From contig NZ_VOQF01000008.1 in assembly GCF_007994985.1 (NCBI RefSeq), positions 62,001 to 126,000 of the forward strand: a stretch of 64,000 nucleotides of DNA. Reading direction: 5' to 3'. Source of the stretch: Metabacillus litoralis (GTDB lineage Bacteria > Bacillota > Bacilli > Bacillales > Bacillaceae). Positions 1 through 8,757 of the stretch are shown here, piece after piece; the first letter of the stretch is position 1, and each line of letters begins with the position of its first letter. The notes below the pieces were generated by a model. That model worked only from the letters and a program-made list of their open reading frames with translations, made no database searches and was not told where the DNA came from. The translations under genes were made by a program, and so were the position numbers.

Positions 1-145
1 TCACATTCTTTAAAGCCACATTAATTGAGTTTTTAGCCCGGACAAGTCCTGCTTCAAGTAAAGTAAATCCTGCCTGCATAAAAAACACTAAAAAAGTAGC
101 AATAACAATCCATAAAACATTTACATTAAGTATGATAGTCTCCAT
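1..145 (-). CDS. Ammonium transporter (Amt family), 5' end only
   Basis: Only the first 48 codons are inside the window; the gene continues beyond base 1. The translation starts METIILNVNVLWIVIATFLV and contains FMQAGFTLLEAGLVRAKNSI, typical of the first transmembrane helix and following loop of Amt/MEP/Rh ammonium channels (the stretch with LEAGLVRAKN). The protein would move ammonium across the cytoplasmic membrane. The start is supported by an AGGAGGG ribosome binding site about 5 bases upstream. No glnK is visible, because the downstream side is cut off. The family call is firm but rests on a short fragment; the exact subtype (plain Amt or Amt fused to a signalling domain) cannot be judged. 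Confidence 0.75.
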   Translation of the reverse strand, partial: METIILNVNVLWIVIATFLVFFMQAGFTLLEAGLVRAKNSINVALKNV

Positions 146-300
146 TTTTCCCTCCTGATGATAAGTAATATTACCTATAATGTTATATAATATACCATCT
201 AGTGTGAATAAGGGGAATTTTCTGACAAAAAATTATTTTTTTTTACATTTTTTTATGAAAACCCTACTTAATTAATTAATAATGAACAATTTATTAAATC

Positions 301-338
301 AAAAAAAGCTGTTCCTTATGTCAACTCAAGGAACAGCT
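301..338 (-). terminator. Rho-independent terminator after the DeoR gene
   Basis: An 11-bp perfect stem (AGCTGTTCCTT / AAGGAACAGCT) with a 10-base loop is followed on the minus strand by a run of seven T. It lies 12 bases past the DeoR stop codon and separates that gene from amt. Confidence 0.85.
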
Positions 339-349
339 AAGCGAAAGAT

Positions 350-1099
350 TTAATTTACAAGAATAATCTCAGTTTTTTCTTCATATTTGTTTAATTGAGT
401 CGCAGGTTCACTATTTGTGATTATTTTCACCTCATCTAATTTCGCAAATTTAGAAAATGACACTTCCCCAAATTTGCTACTATCAGCAAGAATAAAGGCT
501 TCTCGTGATAATGATATAGCCCTTTCTTTTATTTGAGCTTCTTCAGGATCTGGAGTTGTTAAACCAAGATCATGATGAACTGCGTTTGTTCCCATAAAAC
601 ACTTATCAAAACGGTAATTCTTAATACTTGTGTATGCATCACGTCCGATTGTTGCTTTCGTTACTTTTTTCACATAACCACCGATAATATAAGTCACAAT
701 ATCTTTTTCGAGTAACGCTTCTAGATGGTCAACACCGTTCGTTACAACAACAATATCTTTTTGATTCAAATAGGTAATCAATTTATAAGTAGTTGTTCCT
801 GCATCCAAATAAATACAATCTCCATCTTGAATTAAATTTGCCGCATATTTAGCAATCATTCCTTTCTCATCAAAGTTTTTAGTAGTTCTTTCATTAACGC
901 TTGGTTCTTCTCGTTTACTTTGAATTAAAGAAGCTCCTCCATGAACTCTTTTTAAATAATTTTGTTTCTCTAATTGATCAAGATCACGTCTTAACGTTGA
1001 TTCAGATGTATTCGTTAAATCCACTAGTTCCTGGAGCTTGACGTTTTTTTTCTCTTTTAATAGGTTTAATATAATTTGATGCCTTTCAGTTATAAGCAT
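350..1099 (-). CDS. DeoR/GlpR-family sugar-phosphate-responsive repressor, FruR-like
   Basis: Cytoplasmic transcription repressor of 249 aa, the usual length for the family. Residues 1-57 form the DeoR winged helix (ERHQIILNLL, recognition helix around TSESTLRRDLDQLEK). The rest is the DeoRC sugar-phosphate sensor domain with LDAGTTTYKL and VVTNG, matching the family phosphate-binding motifs. It most resembles the FruR regulators that sit at the head of fruR-fruK-fruA operons. Here no fruK or fruA follows: a terminator and then amt lie downstream. It may be a displaced FruR or a paralogue with another target. The start ATG has a GGAGGTT site about 7 bases upstream. Family certain; effector and target inferred only. 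Confidence 0.85.
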   Translation of the reverse strand: MLITERHQIILNLLKEKKNVKLQELVDLTNTSESTLRRDLDQLEKQNYLKRVHGGASLIQSKREEPSVNERTTKNFDEKGMIAKYAANLIQDGDCIYLDAGTTTYKLITYLNQKDIVVVTNGVDHLEALLEKDIVTYIIGGYVKKVTKATIGRDAYTSIKNYRFDKCFMGTNAVHHDLGLTTPDPEEAQIKERAISLSREAFILADSSKFGEVSFSKFAKLDEVKIITNSEPATQLNKYEEKTEIILVN

Positions 1100-1189
1100 A
1101 ATCTAACCTCCAAAACACAATGTATGACTTATGTAGTTCTAATCTTCATTCTAATAGTATATGTGAGAAAATACACAGTAAGTTTTGTA

Positions 1190-1376
1190 ATTAATGGCTC
1201 TTTCTTGGGTTTAGGTCTTTATCTCCTTTATGACGACCTTTACCTCAGCTTTCCCACTGCCTTTTGATCTTCATTCATTCCCTTGATAACGACCTTTACC
1301 TGTTTTTCCTCTATCTTTGGTCCTCATCACCTTTACGTCGACCTCTATCTCAAATTTCCATCCGGCTTAAATCTTC
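1190..1376 (-). repeat. Degenerate tandem repeat, about three units of 53-55 bp
   Basis: Between the amidase and the DeoR gene, the minus strand reads as diverged copies of a unit that starts GA(A/G)GA(T/C)C and contains AGGTAAAGGTCGT followed by TAAAGG. Approximate unit boundaries are 1322-1376, 1271-1325 and 1215-1273, with a partial fourth unit near 1190. A 63-codon open frame on the plus strand here has no ribosome binding site and no recognisable protein. No function is assigned. Confidence 0.5.
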
Positions 1377-1392
1377 ATTTAATCATCCATAC

Positions 1393-1427
1393 GAAAAACA
1401 GATCACCCTAATTAAAAGATGACCAGC
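1393..1427 (-). terminator. Possible terminator after the amidase gene
   Basis: On the minus strand CTGGTCATC can pair with GGTGATCTG (two G-U pairs, one mismatch) and TTTTT follows. It lies 17-50 bases past the amidase stop. The stem is imperfect, so this is a weak call. Confidence 0.35.
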
Positions 1428-1443
1428 TTTTAAAATCTTTATC

Positions 1444-2910
1444 CTATAATTTTGGCGCTACTCTATGTTTTGTTCCTTGCTCATAGGAATAAGCTATCTC
1501 AATCAAGGTTGGCTCACTATAAGCTAGACCTGAAAACGTTATTCCTACTGGCTCTCCCTCGTTCGTGTAGCCAGCAGGTACAGTTATCGACGGATATCCC
1601 GCTACTGCAGGTAGAAGTGCACCTATGTTATTTGGAAAGACAATAGCGTCTAAGTGATGTTGGTTCATGACAGCATCAATACCCTGCTTTCTAGCCAAAT
1701 AATAATCCTTTTCTAGACTATTTAGGTAAGTTGGATCTGTTAAACTTCCACTTGTTTTGTTTGAATCAAGAAAGAGCTTTTGACCATATTTCAATGCTTT
1801 CTCACCAATTTGTTCATTCCTTTGTATCACATCTGAAAGTGTACGAACTCCTATGGAAGAATCTACATTTTTTAAATACGCCTCTATATCTGCTTTAAAC
1901 TCATATAAAAGAACATTTATATCCCACTCTTCATTTGTTGAAGGAATAACAATTGGATCAATAACCTCTGCTCCAAGCTCTGTGAGTTTATCAATTGCTG
2001 TATTCATAACAGTAAGCTGTGATTGGCTTAACTCATCAAAATACGTTTCACGAGCTATACCAATCTTTTTACCTTTTAATCCTCCTGATTTAAGAAACTC
2101 TGTGAAATCTACAGAAAGAAGTTCATTACTAAGAGTAATCGGATCTTTATCGTCTGTTCCTTGTAAAGCATTAAGAAGAATCGCTGCATCTTCTACTGTT
2201 CTCGCCATTGGACCTGCTGTATCTTGAGTATGAGAAATTGGTATAATACCTGTTCTGCTAATTAAACCAACAGTAGGCTTAATTCCCACAATAGAGTTTT
2301 GACTTGCAGGACTTAAAATTGATCCACATGTTTCCGTCCCTACCGAAATAGTCGCTAAATTTGCTGCAATTGCTGCTCCAGAACCTGCACTTGATCCACC
2401 AACAATAAATTCCTTTCCATAAGGATTTAATGTTTGTCCACCTCTTGAGCTGTAGCCAGTAGGCATATCTTCGGCTATAAAATTAGCCCACTCTGTTAAG
2501 TTTGTTTTCCCTAAAATTATTGCACCAGCTTCACGCAACCTTTTTACAACAGCCGCATCTTCTTGCGCGTATGAATCTGCCAAAACAAGTGAACCTGCAC
2601 TTGTATGCATTTTATCTCCTGTATCAATATTATCCTTTATGACAACAGGAATTCCATGTAATGCGCCCCGGCTACCTTTCGTTTTTCTTTCATAATCAAG
2701 TGCTGCTGCAATTTGTAATGCTTCTGGGTTCACTTCTATCATTGAGTTAATAGAAGCACCTGATTGGTCGATCTCTGATATTCTGGATAAATAGATAAGT
2801 ACTAGCTCTTTTGATGTAATTTCTTTATTTTCTAGTTTTTCTTGAATTTCACTAATTGTAGCCTCAACAATCCATTCATTCTTTAGTTGCTCCAACTGTT
2901 CATCTTTCAA
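1444..2910 (-). CDS. Amidase signature family amidohydrolase
   Basis: Cytoplasmic amide hydrolase of 488 aa with the Ser-cisSer-Lys triad of the amidase signature family: Lys92 in PVVIKDNID, Ser173 in GGSSAGSGAA and nucleophile Ser197 in TETCGSILSPA. The 24-residue gap between the two serines matches the family. The open frame extends to 2937, but no ribosome binding site precedes that ATG. AGGGGGT lies 6 bases before an in-frame TTG at 2910, so that start is preferred. There are no GatB or GatC partners and tRNA-dependent Gln synthesis is not implied; this is a stand-alone amidase of unknown substrate. It occupies the place where hemY follows hemH in B. subtilis. A 13-bp palindrome lies upstream. 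Confidence 0.85.
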   Translation of the reverse strand: MKDEQLEQLKNEWIVEATISEIQEKLENKEITSKELVLIYLSRISEIDQSGASINSMIEVNPEALQIAAALDYERKTKGSRGALHGIPVVIKDNIDTGDKMHTSAGSLVLADSYAQEDAAVVKRLREAGAIILGKTNLTEWANFIAEDMPTGYSSRGGQTLNPYGKEFIVGGSSAGSGAAIAANLATISVGTETCGSILSPASQNSIVGIKPTVGLISRTGIIPISHTQDTAGPMARTVEDAAILLNALQGTDDKDPITLSNELLSVDFTEFLKSGGLKGKKIGIARETYFDELSQSQLTVMNTAIDKLTELGAEVIDPIVIPSTNEEWDINVLLYEFKADIEAYLKNVDSSIGVRTLSDVIQRNEQIGEKALKYGQKLFLDSNKTSGSLTDPTYLNSLEKDYYLARKQGIDAVMNQHHLDAIVFPNNIGALLPAVAGYPSITVPAGYTNEGEPVGITFSGLAYSEPTLIEIAYSYEQGTKHRVAPKL

Positions 2911-2962
2911 TGGTAGACCCCCTATTTTAACTAACATTGACTTTTATTTTAGAATACATTAT

Positions 2963-2975
2963 TTCGGTAACCGAA
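2963..2975. promoter_or_regulatory. Candidate operator palindrome upstream of the amidase
   Basis: TTCGGTAACCGAA is a perfect 6-bp inverted repeat around one central base, 53 bases upstream of the preferred TTG start of the amidase gene. Its position fits an operator or a promoter-overlapping site. No cognate regulator gene is adjacent, so the role is inferred. Confidence 0.35.
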
Positions 2976-3032
2976 TAAAGTATATAAACATTAAATCATA
3001 AATAGTATTTTTATTATCTTTAAAAACCAAAG

Positions 3033-3064
3033 TAAAAAAGCAATGGAGCTTCCACTGCTTTTTA
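3033..3064 (-). terminator. Rho-independent terminator after hemH
   Basis: On the minus strand AGCAGTGGA pairs with TCCATTGCT (one G-U pair, 3-base loop), followed by TTTTTT. It lies just past the hemH stop, so the hemEH transcript ends before the amidase gene. Confidence 0.7.
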
Positions 3065-3072
3065 AACGTCTA

Positions 3073-4011
3073 TTATTTATTTTCCTTTAAATGCTTCAAC
3101 ACAACGGTTGAAAGACAATCAATAAATTCAGGCTTAGCATTTGGCATTTCTGGACGATAATAGCTTGCACCTAGTTCATCTGTGATCACTTTACATTCAT
3201 AATCATTATCGAAAAGTACTTCTAAGTGATCAGCTACAAAGCCTACAGGAATGTAAACAAATGTTCTATATCCTTCTTCTTCAAAAAGGTCTCGTGTTAA
3301 ATCTTGAACATCAGGACCTAACCAAGGCTCAGGTGTATTTCCTGCACTTTGCCATCCTGTTACATATTTTTTAACACCTGCTGCTTCAGCAATTAAATCA
3401 GCTGTTTCTTGAAGCTGCTGTGGATAAGGATCTCCATTTGCAATGATCTTCTCTGGTAAACTGTGCGCTGATACAACAAGAATGGCTGAATCTTTTTCTT
3501 GCTGAGTCATTTTTTCAAATGTCTCTTTTAAGCGGTCTGCCCAATAGGTAATGAACTTTGGCTCAGTATACCAGCTTTCAACTGAAGTGATTGTTAATCC
3601 TCCAAGTTTTTCAGCCTCTTCTTTTGCTCGTCCATTATAAGATTTCACACTAAATGTTGAAAAATGTGGAGCGAGTACTATACTAACTGCCTCTGTGATC
3701 CCATCTTCATGCATCTGTTTAACAGCATCTTCCACAAATGGTTCAATATGCTTTAAACCTAGATACATTTTAAATTCAATATCATCTTGAATGTCATTTA
3801 GATTCTTTTCAAGGTTTTCCGCTTGATCTAATGTGATTTTTGCTAAGGGAGAAATCCCTCCAATAGCTTCATAACGGTCTTTTAGATCTTGTAGTGCTTC
3901 TGGCGCTGGCTTACGACCGTGGCGGATATGTGTATAATAACGCTCAATATCTTCTTCTTTATATGGTGTACCATAAGCCATAACTAATAGACCCATTTTT
4001 TTCTTACTCAC
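3073..4011 (-). CDS. hemH: Coproporphyrin ferrochelatase HemH (CpfC)
   Basis: Inserts ferrous iron into coproporphyrin III in the Gram-positive haem pathway; a cytoplasmic, membrane-associated monomer. The frame extends to a GTG at 4020, but AGAGGTG sits 6 bases before a second GTG at 4011. That start gives [17 protein letters not shown], 312 aa. With it the conserved metal-site residues fall at His183 (SAHSLPEK) and Glu264 ([10 protein letters not shown]), the same numbers as in B. subtilis HemH, which supports the choice. The gene lies 87 bases downstream of hemE and is very likely cotranscribed with it. In B. subtilis hemY follows as the third gene of the operon; here a terminator and an amidase follow instead. 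Confidence 0.97.
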   Translation of the reverse strand: MSKKKMGLLVMAYGTPYKEEDIERYYTHIRHGRKPAPEALQDLKDRYEAIGGISPLAKITLDQAENLEKNLNDIQDDIEFKMYLGLKHIEPFVEDAVKQMHEDGITEAVSIVLAPHFSTFSVKSYNGRAKEEAEKLGGLTITSVESWYTEPKFITYWADRLKETFEKMTQQEKDSAILVVSAHSLPEKIIANGDPYPQQLQETADLIAEAAGVKKYVTGWQSAGNTPEPWLGPDVQDLTRDLFEEEGYRTFVYIPVGFVADHLEVLFDNDYECKVITDELGASYYRPEMPNAKPEFIDCLSTVVLKHLKENK

Positions 4012-4098
4012 GTCATTCACCTCTAATTCAATTCGTCAGCTTATTTTCTCATCATTTATCGATCTCATCCATTTTGAATGTGTTTAATAATTTATTTC

Positions 4099-5148
4099 TT
4101 ACTTACTTTTAACCTGCTTAGAATAATCATGAACAAAAGCTGTTAACTTCTTCAAAGATTCTGGATTTACCTGTGGGAATACACCATGACCTAAATTAAA
4201 AATATAGCCGTCCTGCTGCATACCTTGATCTAGTATAGCTTTAGCTCTTTCTTCAATTACTTCCCAAGGAGAAAGTAAAATAGCTGGGTCAAGGTTTCCT
4301 TGCAGCGTTTTCGTTAATCCCATACCTCGAGCTTCTTGAACTTGAAGTCTCCAATCAAGACCAACAACATCTAATGGGAGATCATGCCATTCACGGGCTA
4401 AATGACTTGCACCAACACCAAACATAATTAAAGGTACATTTTCTTCTCTTAATTCACTGAAAATGCGTTCCATTGTCGGCTTTATATAATAACGGTAGTC
4501 TGCCACATTAAGTGCTCCTACCCAAGAATCAAAAACTTGAATTGCTTTAGCTCCAGCCTTGATTTGTGCTTTTACATACACAATACTCATCTCTGCTAAT
4601 TTATCCATTAATGCAAACCAAGCTTTCGGTTCAGAGTACATAAATGCTTTTGTTTTGTTATAACTTTTCGATGGTCCTCCTTCGATCATATAACTTGCTA
4701 ATGTAAAAGGAGCACCTGTAAAGCCAATAAGCGGAACATCTAACTGTTCTTGTGTAAGTAATTTAATTGTATCCAATACATAAGGAACATCACTTTCAGG
4801 ATCAATTTCTCCCAATTTTTCTACATCACTTAGTGAACGAATTGGATCATCAATTACAGGACCTATTCCTGATTTAATTTCAACGTCTACTCCAATAGCA
4901 GGAAGTGGCGTCATAATGTCTTTATAAAGAATGGCAGCATCTACACCATATTGTTCAACAGGCAGCCTTGTTACATAAGCACATAGCTCCGGTTGATGCG
5001 TTATTTCAAAAAGACTATATTTTTCTTTAATTGCACGGTATTCAGGCTGTGAGCGACCCGCCTGCCTCATATACCAAACTGGCACATGATCTGTTTTTTC
5101 TCCTCGACACGCCTTTAAAAACGTATCATTGAATCTTTTTTCTGCCAT
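4099..5148 (-). CDS. hemE: Uroporphyrinogen III decarboxylase HemE
   Basis: Decarboxylates the four acetate side chains of uroporphyrinogen III to give coproporphyrinogen III. The protein has 349 aa, the normal length. The N-terminal signature [12 protein letters not shown] carries the substrate-binding Arg residues, and [17 protein letters not shown] and NLGHGV near the C-terminus match the family. The start ATG has AAAGGTGG upstream. It is the first gene of a hemE-hemH operon with its own sigma-A-type promoter about 75-100 bases upstream. A short GC-rich hairpin (AAAGGGG TTTT CCCCTTT, 5173-5191) lies in the leader. Confidence 0.97.
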   Translation of the reverse strand: MAEKRFNDTFLKACRGEKTDHVPVWYMRQAGRSQPEYRAIKEKYSLFEITHQPELCAYVTRLPVEQYGVDAAILYKDIMTPLPAIGVDVEIKSGIGPVIDDPIRSLSDVEKLGEIDPESDVPYVLDTIKLLTQEQLDVPLIGFTGAPFTLASYMIEGGPSKSYNKTKAFMYSEPKAWFALMDKLAEMSIVYVKAQIKAGAKAIQVFDSWVGALNVADYRYYIKPTMERIFSELREENVPLIMFGVGASHLAREWHDLPLDVVGLDWRLQVQEARGMGLTKTLQGNLDPAILLSPWEVIEERAKAILDQGMQQDGYIFNLGHGVFPQVNPESLKKLTAFVHDYSKQVKSK

Positions 5149-5222
5149 TCTAAAAAGGCCACCTTTCTATGTAAAAGGGGAAAACCCCTTTATTAAATAA
5201 TACTTATTATAATCTAATACTA

Positions 5223-5251
5223 ATTCTATATTATTCTCTCTGCCCTTTCAA
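5223..5251 (-). promoter_or_regulatory. Sigma-A-type promoter for hemEH
   Basis: On the minus strand TTGAAA (5246-5251) and TAGAAT (5223-5228) are separated by 17 bases. Transcription would start about 65-70 bases before the hemE ATG. Confidence 0.6.
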
Positions 5252-5338
5252 CTATAACGGTTTCATTTCATGTTGTATAGCTTTGATATACAAATGTCAA
5301 AAAATAGACGAATAAATCAATGAAACTGTTTTTATTAC

Positions 5339-7483
5339 TTATTCATTTGAACTGAAAAGACTAGGTTTAATCGATTTTGTGAGCATACCTTCTTTATCTG
5401 TTTGTACATTATAAGGAGCTACAGAATAAGTACTTTCTGAAAACACATTAATATAAGGAATCTCATAATGTCCTTCACCTTTAACTTTTCCAACAAGCTT
5501 TGTAGTACCAGTTTGTGTTTTCTCATAAACTCGGTACTCAACACGATCATCCTGCTGAGCATCCCATTCAAGTGTTAATGTAATTAAGCCCAGTGGTTTG
5601 AATGTATATCTAGCATCAACCCGGTTGATTTCCTGTATTCGAATTGGGCTATCAAGATCATTCACACCATCTGGAACTGAAAAAGCGACGTTTTGATCCC
5701 AGCTAGCATCTGTTAAGATATCTTTAAACAGCTTAGTAGGATATGAGCTACCATGCTTTAAGTAATGGTTTTCATCTGTTTTATCATATCCCATCCAAAG
5801 TGCACCAACAACATTCTCTGTATATCCAACAAACCATGCATCTTTTGAAGCACCATCAACATTTGGATAAGAAGTTGTGCCAGTTTTCCCGGCAAGTTCA
5901 CCTTTGAATTCTCCACTTTTCGCTGTTCCTTCACTAACAACATGCTGCAGCATTCTTGTCATATCCCATGAAGTTTGTGGAGAAAAAACCTGTTGTAATT
6001 CACCATAATGTTCAGCTATTACCTTCCCATCATCACTTTTTATTTCATTAATAAGATGGTGCTCACTATAACTTCCACCTTTTGCAAAAGTTCGATATGC
6101 ATTAGCCATTTGAATTGGAGTAACTCCCTCTGATAATCCACCTAAAGCAATAGCTAATCCATCATCTTTAATTCCAATGTCTAGACTTTGTAAATATTTT
6201 TTACTTTCTTTAATTCCTAATTCAGATAATGTCCAGACTGCGGCAGCATTTTTTGATGATATAATAGCATCAAACATTGATACTTCTCCTGAATATTGTT
6301 TATCATAATTCTCAGGAGAATAATCACCATATGTTTCCTTCTCATCCTTTAATAAGGAATAAGGTTTATATAAACCATTCTCAAGAACAGGTGCGTATAC
6401 CGCAACAGGTTTAAACGTGGATCCTGGTTGTCTTTGAATCTTGATTCTATTTAATCCTTTTGGAACATAATTACGGCCACCAACAGCTGCTAATACCCCC
6501 CCTGTATCGTTGTCTAACAATATAAATGCACCTTGTGCTTGATCATCGGTACCAGGAAAATACTCATTTTTTTGAAAAAGATCATAAGCTGATTTTTGTA
6601 ACGTTGATTGAAGTGGAACAGTTATTGTATAACCACCTCTTAACAATTCTTCATTAGAAATTGCATATTTTTCCTTTGCCTCATCAAATACCATATCAAT
6701 ATATGTGGTTAGCCAAGGACTTTCATGTTTTTCACTAACTTGGAGCTTCACAGTTTTCCCTTGTGTTCTAACAACCTCATCATAAGAAATATAATCTTGA
6801 TCTCCCATTAAACTTAAGATAATATCTCTACGCTCTTTGCTTTTAGCAAGATTATTAATCGGAGAATAATTAGTAGGTGCCTTAGGTATACCGGCTAGAA
6901 CTGCACCTTCTTCTAATGTTAGCTCTGAAACATCTTTACCAAAATAAAATTCAGCAGCAGACTTAATTCCATAAGCACCATGTCCAAAATAAACTTGGTT
7001 TAAATACATTTCTAATAATTTTTTCTTGCTATAACGTCTTTCAAGATTGACTGCAATTATCGCTTCTTTCGTTTTTCGAAGAAGTGTTTTATCATTTGTT
7101 AAAAATATGTTTTTCGCTAGTTGTTGTGTAATTGTACTGCCACCTTCAACCTTCCCACCAGCTAGTATATCTTTATAAAGTGCGCGACCAATAGATCTCA
7201 TATCAATTCCGTGATGCTCATAAAACCTTTGATCTTCAACAGCAACAAAGGATTGCTGTACATACTCAGGCACCTCAGATATATCGACCAATTCTCTATT
7301 CTCTAAATAAAGCTTTGTTATTTCATTACCTTCCATATCGACTAATTTCGATGCTGTATTCATAACGAGCTTTTCTTCATCTATTACATAATTCCCCATA
7401 AATATAATGAATAAATAGCCTAACAAAGCAATAATGAACGTCATTACGATTGAGAGTCCTGTTAGAAGAAGTTTCTTTTTCAT
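5339..7483 (-). CDS. pbpF: Class A penicillin-binding protein PbpF (glycosyltransferase/transpeptidase)
   Basis: Bifunctional peptidoglycan synthase of 714 aa, the same length as B. subtilis PbpF. One N-terminal membrane anchor (residues 5-30) is followed by a GT51 glycosyltransferase domain with AVEDQRFYEHHGID (catalytic Glu in EDQRF), GGSTITQQLAKN and a YLNQVYFG helix. The transpeptidase domain has the active-site STFK at 355-358, SKN at 410-412 and KTGTT at 533-537. An Fn3-like tail follows. B. subtilis PbpF is expressed in the forespore and affects spore outgrowth; the same position between hemE and hmoB makes this the orthologue. The ribosome binding site AAGGGGTG precedes the ATG. Divergent from hmoB. 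Confidence 0.95.
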   Translation of the reverse strand: MKKKLLLTGLSIVMTFIIALLGYLFIIFMGNYVIDEEKLVMNTASKLVDMEGNEITKLYLENRELVDISEVPEYVQQSFVAVEDQRFYEHHGIDMRSIGRALYKDILAGGKVEGGSTITQQLAKNIFLTNDKTLLRKTKEAIIAVNLERRYSKKKLLEMYLNQVYFGHGAYGIKSAAEFYFGKDVSELTLEEGAVLAGIPKAPTNYSPINNLAKSKERRDIILSLMGDQDYISYDEVVRTQGKTVKLQVSEKHESPWLTTYIDMVFDEAKEKYAISNEELLRGGYTITVPLQSTLQKSAYDLFQKNEYFPGTDDQAQGAFILLDNDTGGVLAAVGGRNYVPKGLNRIKIQRQPGSTFKPVAVYAPVLENGLYKPYSLLKDEKETYGDYSPENYDKQYSGEVSMFDAIISSKNAAAVWTLSELGIKESKKYLQSLDIGIKDDGLAIALGGLSEGVTPIQMANAYRTFAKGGSYSEHHLINEIKSDDGKVIAEHYGELQQVFSPQTSWDMTRMLQHVVSEGTAKSGEFKGELAGKTGTTSYPNVDGASKDAWFVGYTENVVGALWMGYDKTDENHYLKHGSSYPTKLFKDILTDASWDQNVAFSVPDGVNDLDSPIRIQEINRVDARYTFKPLGLITLTLEWDAQQDDRVEYRVYEKTQTGTTKLVGKVKGEGHYEIPYINVFSESTYSVAPYNVQTDKEGMLTKSIKPSLFSSNE

Positions 7484-7551
7484 TCAAAATCACCCCTTAT
7501 ATTTCTTAGTATTGTTAAAAATAGGTAGGTATATGTGTAAAACACTAAAAT

Positions 7552-7581
7552 TGGAAAAAATCAATATATAGTTGTTATAAT
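7552..7581 (+). promoter_or_regulatory. Probable promoter of hmoB
   Basis: An extended -10 (TGTTATAAT, hexamer at 7576-7581) lies about 47 bases before the hmoB ATG. A TTGGAA about 19 bases upstream could serve as a poor -35. Confidence 0.4.
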
Positions 7582-7628
7582 AATACTAGTACTATTGATC
7601 ATAAACTAACTAATGAGGTGAAGAAATA

Positions 7629-8138
7629 ATGAATCTTTACATAACTTACGGAACAACTGACTATTTGGCAAAAATAAAAAAAGATCATCCCGACAAGAAC
7701 CTGCTTCATATGGAAAACGCTGATACAACTGTACTTTTTCATGAAACAACCGAACAATCCATTTTCAATGAGCCTAAAAAGTATGAAGTGTTAGATTCAT
7801 CAGGAGAGCTAAGCAATGGCCTATATGCTGTCCTAAACAATATCCCTGTTACAGAAGAGGGAAAACCACTTTTTGAAAAACGTTTTAGCGAAAGAGCTCG
7901 ATTAATCGAAAATGAACCAGGCTTCTCTGCAATTCGGGTATTACGACCTAAAAATGGTGATACATATATTATTTTAACATTATGGGAAAATGAACAATAC
8001 TTCAAAGCTTGGCAGGAATCAAAAGCATATGAAAATGCCCATAAAAAAAGAGGAACAAGTGAGGGAGTCGATAAACATTCCATATTCCCGCGACCTTCAT
8101 ATGTAACCACATACTCACTTATAAATATTGAAGAATAA
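7629..8138 (+). CDS. hmoB: Haem-degrading monooxygenase HmoB (ABM domain)
   Basis: Degrades haem to release iron; cytoplasmic. 169 aa, close to the 166 aa of B. subtilis HmoB (YhgC). Residues about 1-60 form the N-terminal extension characteristic of HmoB. Residues about 65-160 form the antibiotic-biosynthesis-monooxygenase (IsdG-like) fold, with NNIPVTEEGKPLFEKRF, GFSAIRVLRPK and the Trp-containing segment LTLWENEQYFKAWQ. The start ATG has GAGGTGAAG 8 bases upstream. It is divergent from pbpF and beside the haem synthesis genes, as in B. subtilis. Confidence 0.92.
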   Translation: MNLYITYGTTDYLAKIKKDHPDKNLLHMENADTTVLFHETTEQSIFNEPKKYEVLDSSGELSNGLYAVLNNIPVTEEGKPLFEKRFSERARLIENEPGFSAIRVLRPKNGDTYIILTLWENEQYFKAWQESKAYENAHKKRGTSEGVDKHSIFPRPSYVTTYSLINIEE

Positions 8139-8146
8139 ACCATATC

Positions 8147-8170
8147 CCTCTGCCTTTGCGGAGGTTTTTT
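8147..8170 (+). terminator. Rho-independent terminator after hmoB
   Basis: CCTCTGC pairs with GCGGAGG around a CTTT loop (one G-U pair), followed by six T; 9 bases past the hmoB stop. Confidence 0.85.
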
Positions 8171-8417
8171 ATTGGCGTCAGTTGCAGATTTTAATTTCCT
8201 AACATTTTCTGCAGTTCTGACAATATTTCCTTGGAAATGACAATATCTTTCTACATAACATTACCCTATTTTTCTACATGGTTCACGAATGCCGGTATAC
8301 CTTAACAATGAAACACTTTAACAAAATTTTGTTGCTTTTTAGTAACCTCAAGGAAACAGCACTGAATAAAGTCTGTTAGAAGAAACAACAACACTACAGA
8401 ATAGAGCTTATATAAAC

Positions 8418-8604
8418 AGAGTGGCTGGGATATTACTAGTTTTAATTTTAAAAACAAAAGGTTCCCTTCTTTTAGAAAGAATTTTTATGTTGTAACATTG
8501 TTTATTAGTGGTCTTTTTTAATTAAATAAAAAATTAAAGCCGGTGACATTTTTAAAATGTCACCGGCTTTATCATCTAAGAGGTGGGCTTTATCCCAATC
8601 TCAT
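8418..8604. repeat. Possible remnant of a short inverted-end element
   Basis: The stretch begins GAGTGGCTGGGATA and ends with the reverse complement of GAGATTGGGATA, resembling the ends of repeat family A (GAGGCTGGGACATA). The interior is unrelated to the other copies and holds a long hairpin. The flanks 8171-8417 show no gene: no open frame with a ribosome binding site. Confidence 0.35.
8536..8570 (-). terminator. 17-bp perfect hairpin, likely terminator of the aldo/keto reductase operon
   Basis: AAAGCCGGTGACATTTT and its exact complement are separated by one base. On the minus strand the arm is followed by an A/T-rich tract with six consecutive T. It lies about 190 bases past the stop of the downstream aldo/keto reductase gene. 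Confidence 0.6.
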
Positions 8605-8609
8605 AATAT

Positions 8610-8695
8610 ATTTGCTCTTTCTTATCGCTTATTTGCTTTATGTTATCATTTATTTGCTTCTTCGGATAATATAATTGCTAATTTCAGTAATATAT
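8610..8695. repeat. Degenerate 21-bp tandem repeat, about four units
   Basis: Plus-strand units start near 8610, 8631, 8652 and 8674 and follow ATTTGCTnTnTnTTATCnTTT. The first two units match best and the last two are diverged. The 21-bp period equals two helical turns and seven codons, but the 60-codon open frame here has no ribosome binding site. No function is assigned. Confidence 0.45.
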
Positions 8696-8757
8696 TAGAT
8701 TTTCGACAAAAAACAACACAAACTAAGAGACCCCTCTAAAGACATATGATCTGAAAA

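Noticed and set aside
1076-1267. 63-codon plus-strand frame beginning opposite the DeoR start
   Set aside because: No ribosome binding site, crosses a degenerate tandem repeat, and no recognisable protein.
1853-2227. 124-codon plus-strand frame inside the amidase gene
   Set aside because: Antisense shadow of a gene with intact catalytic motifs; Ser-rich composition follows from the opposite strand.
7739-8143. 134-codon minus-strand frame over hmoB
   Set aside because: Shadow of hmoB; no ribosome binding site and no family match.
8557-8739. 60-codon frame with a repeating FALSYRLFALCYHLFA pattern
   Set aside because: The pattern is the translation of the 21-bp DNA repeat; the frame starts inside a terminator hairpin and has no ribosome binding site.
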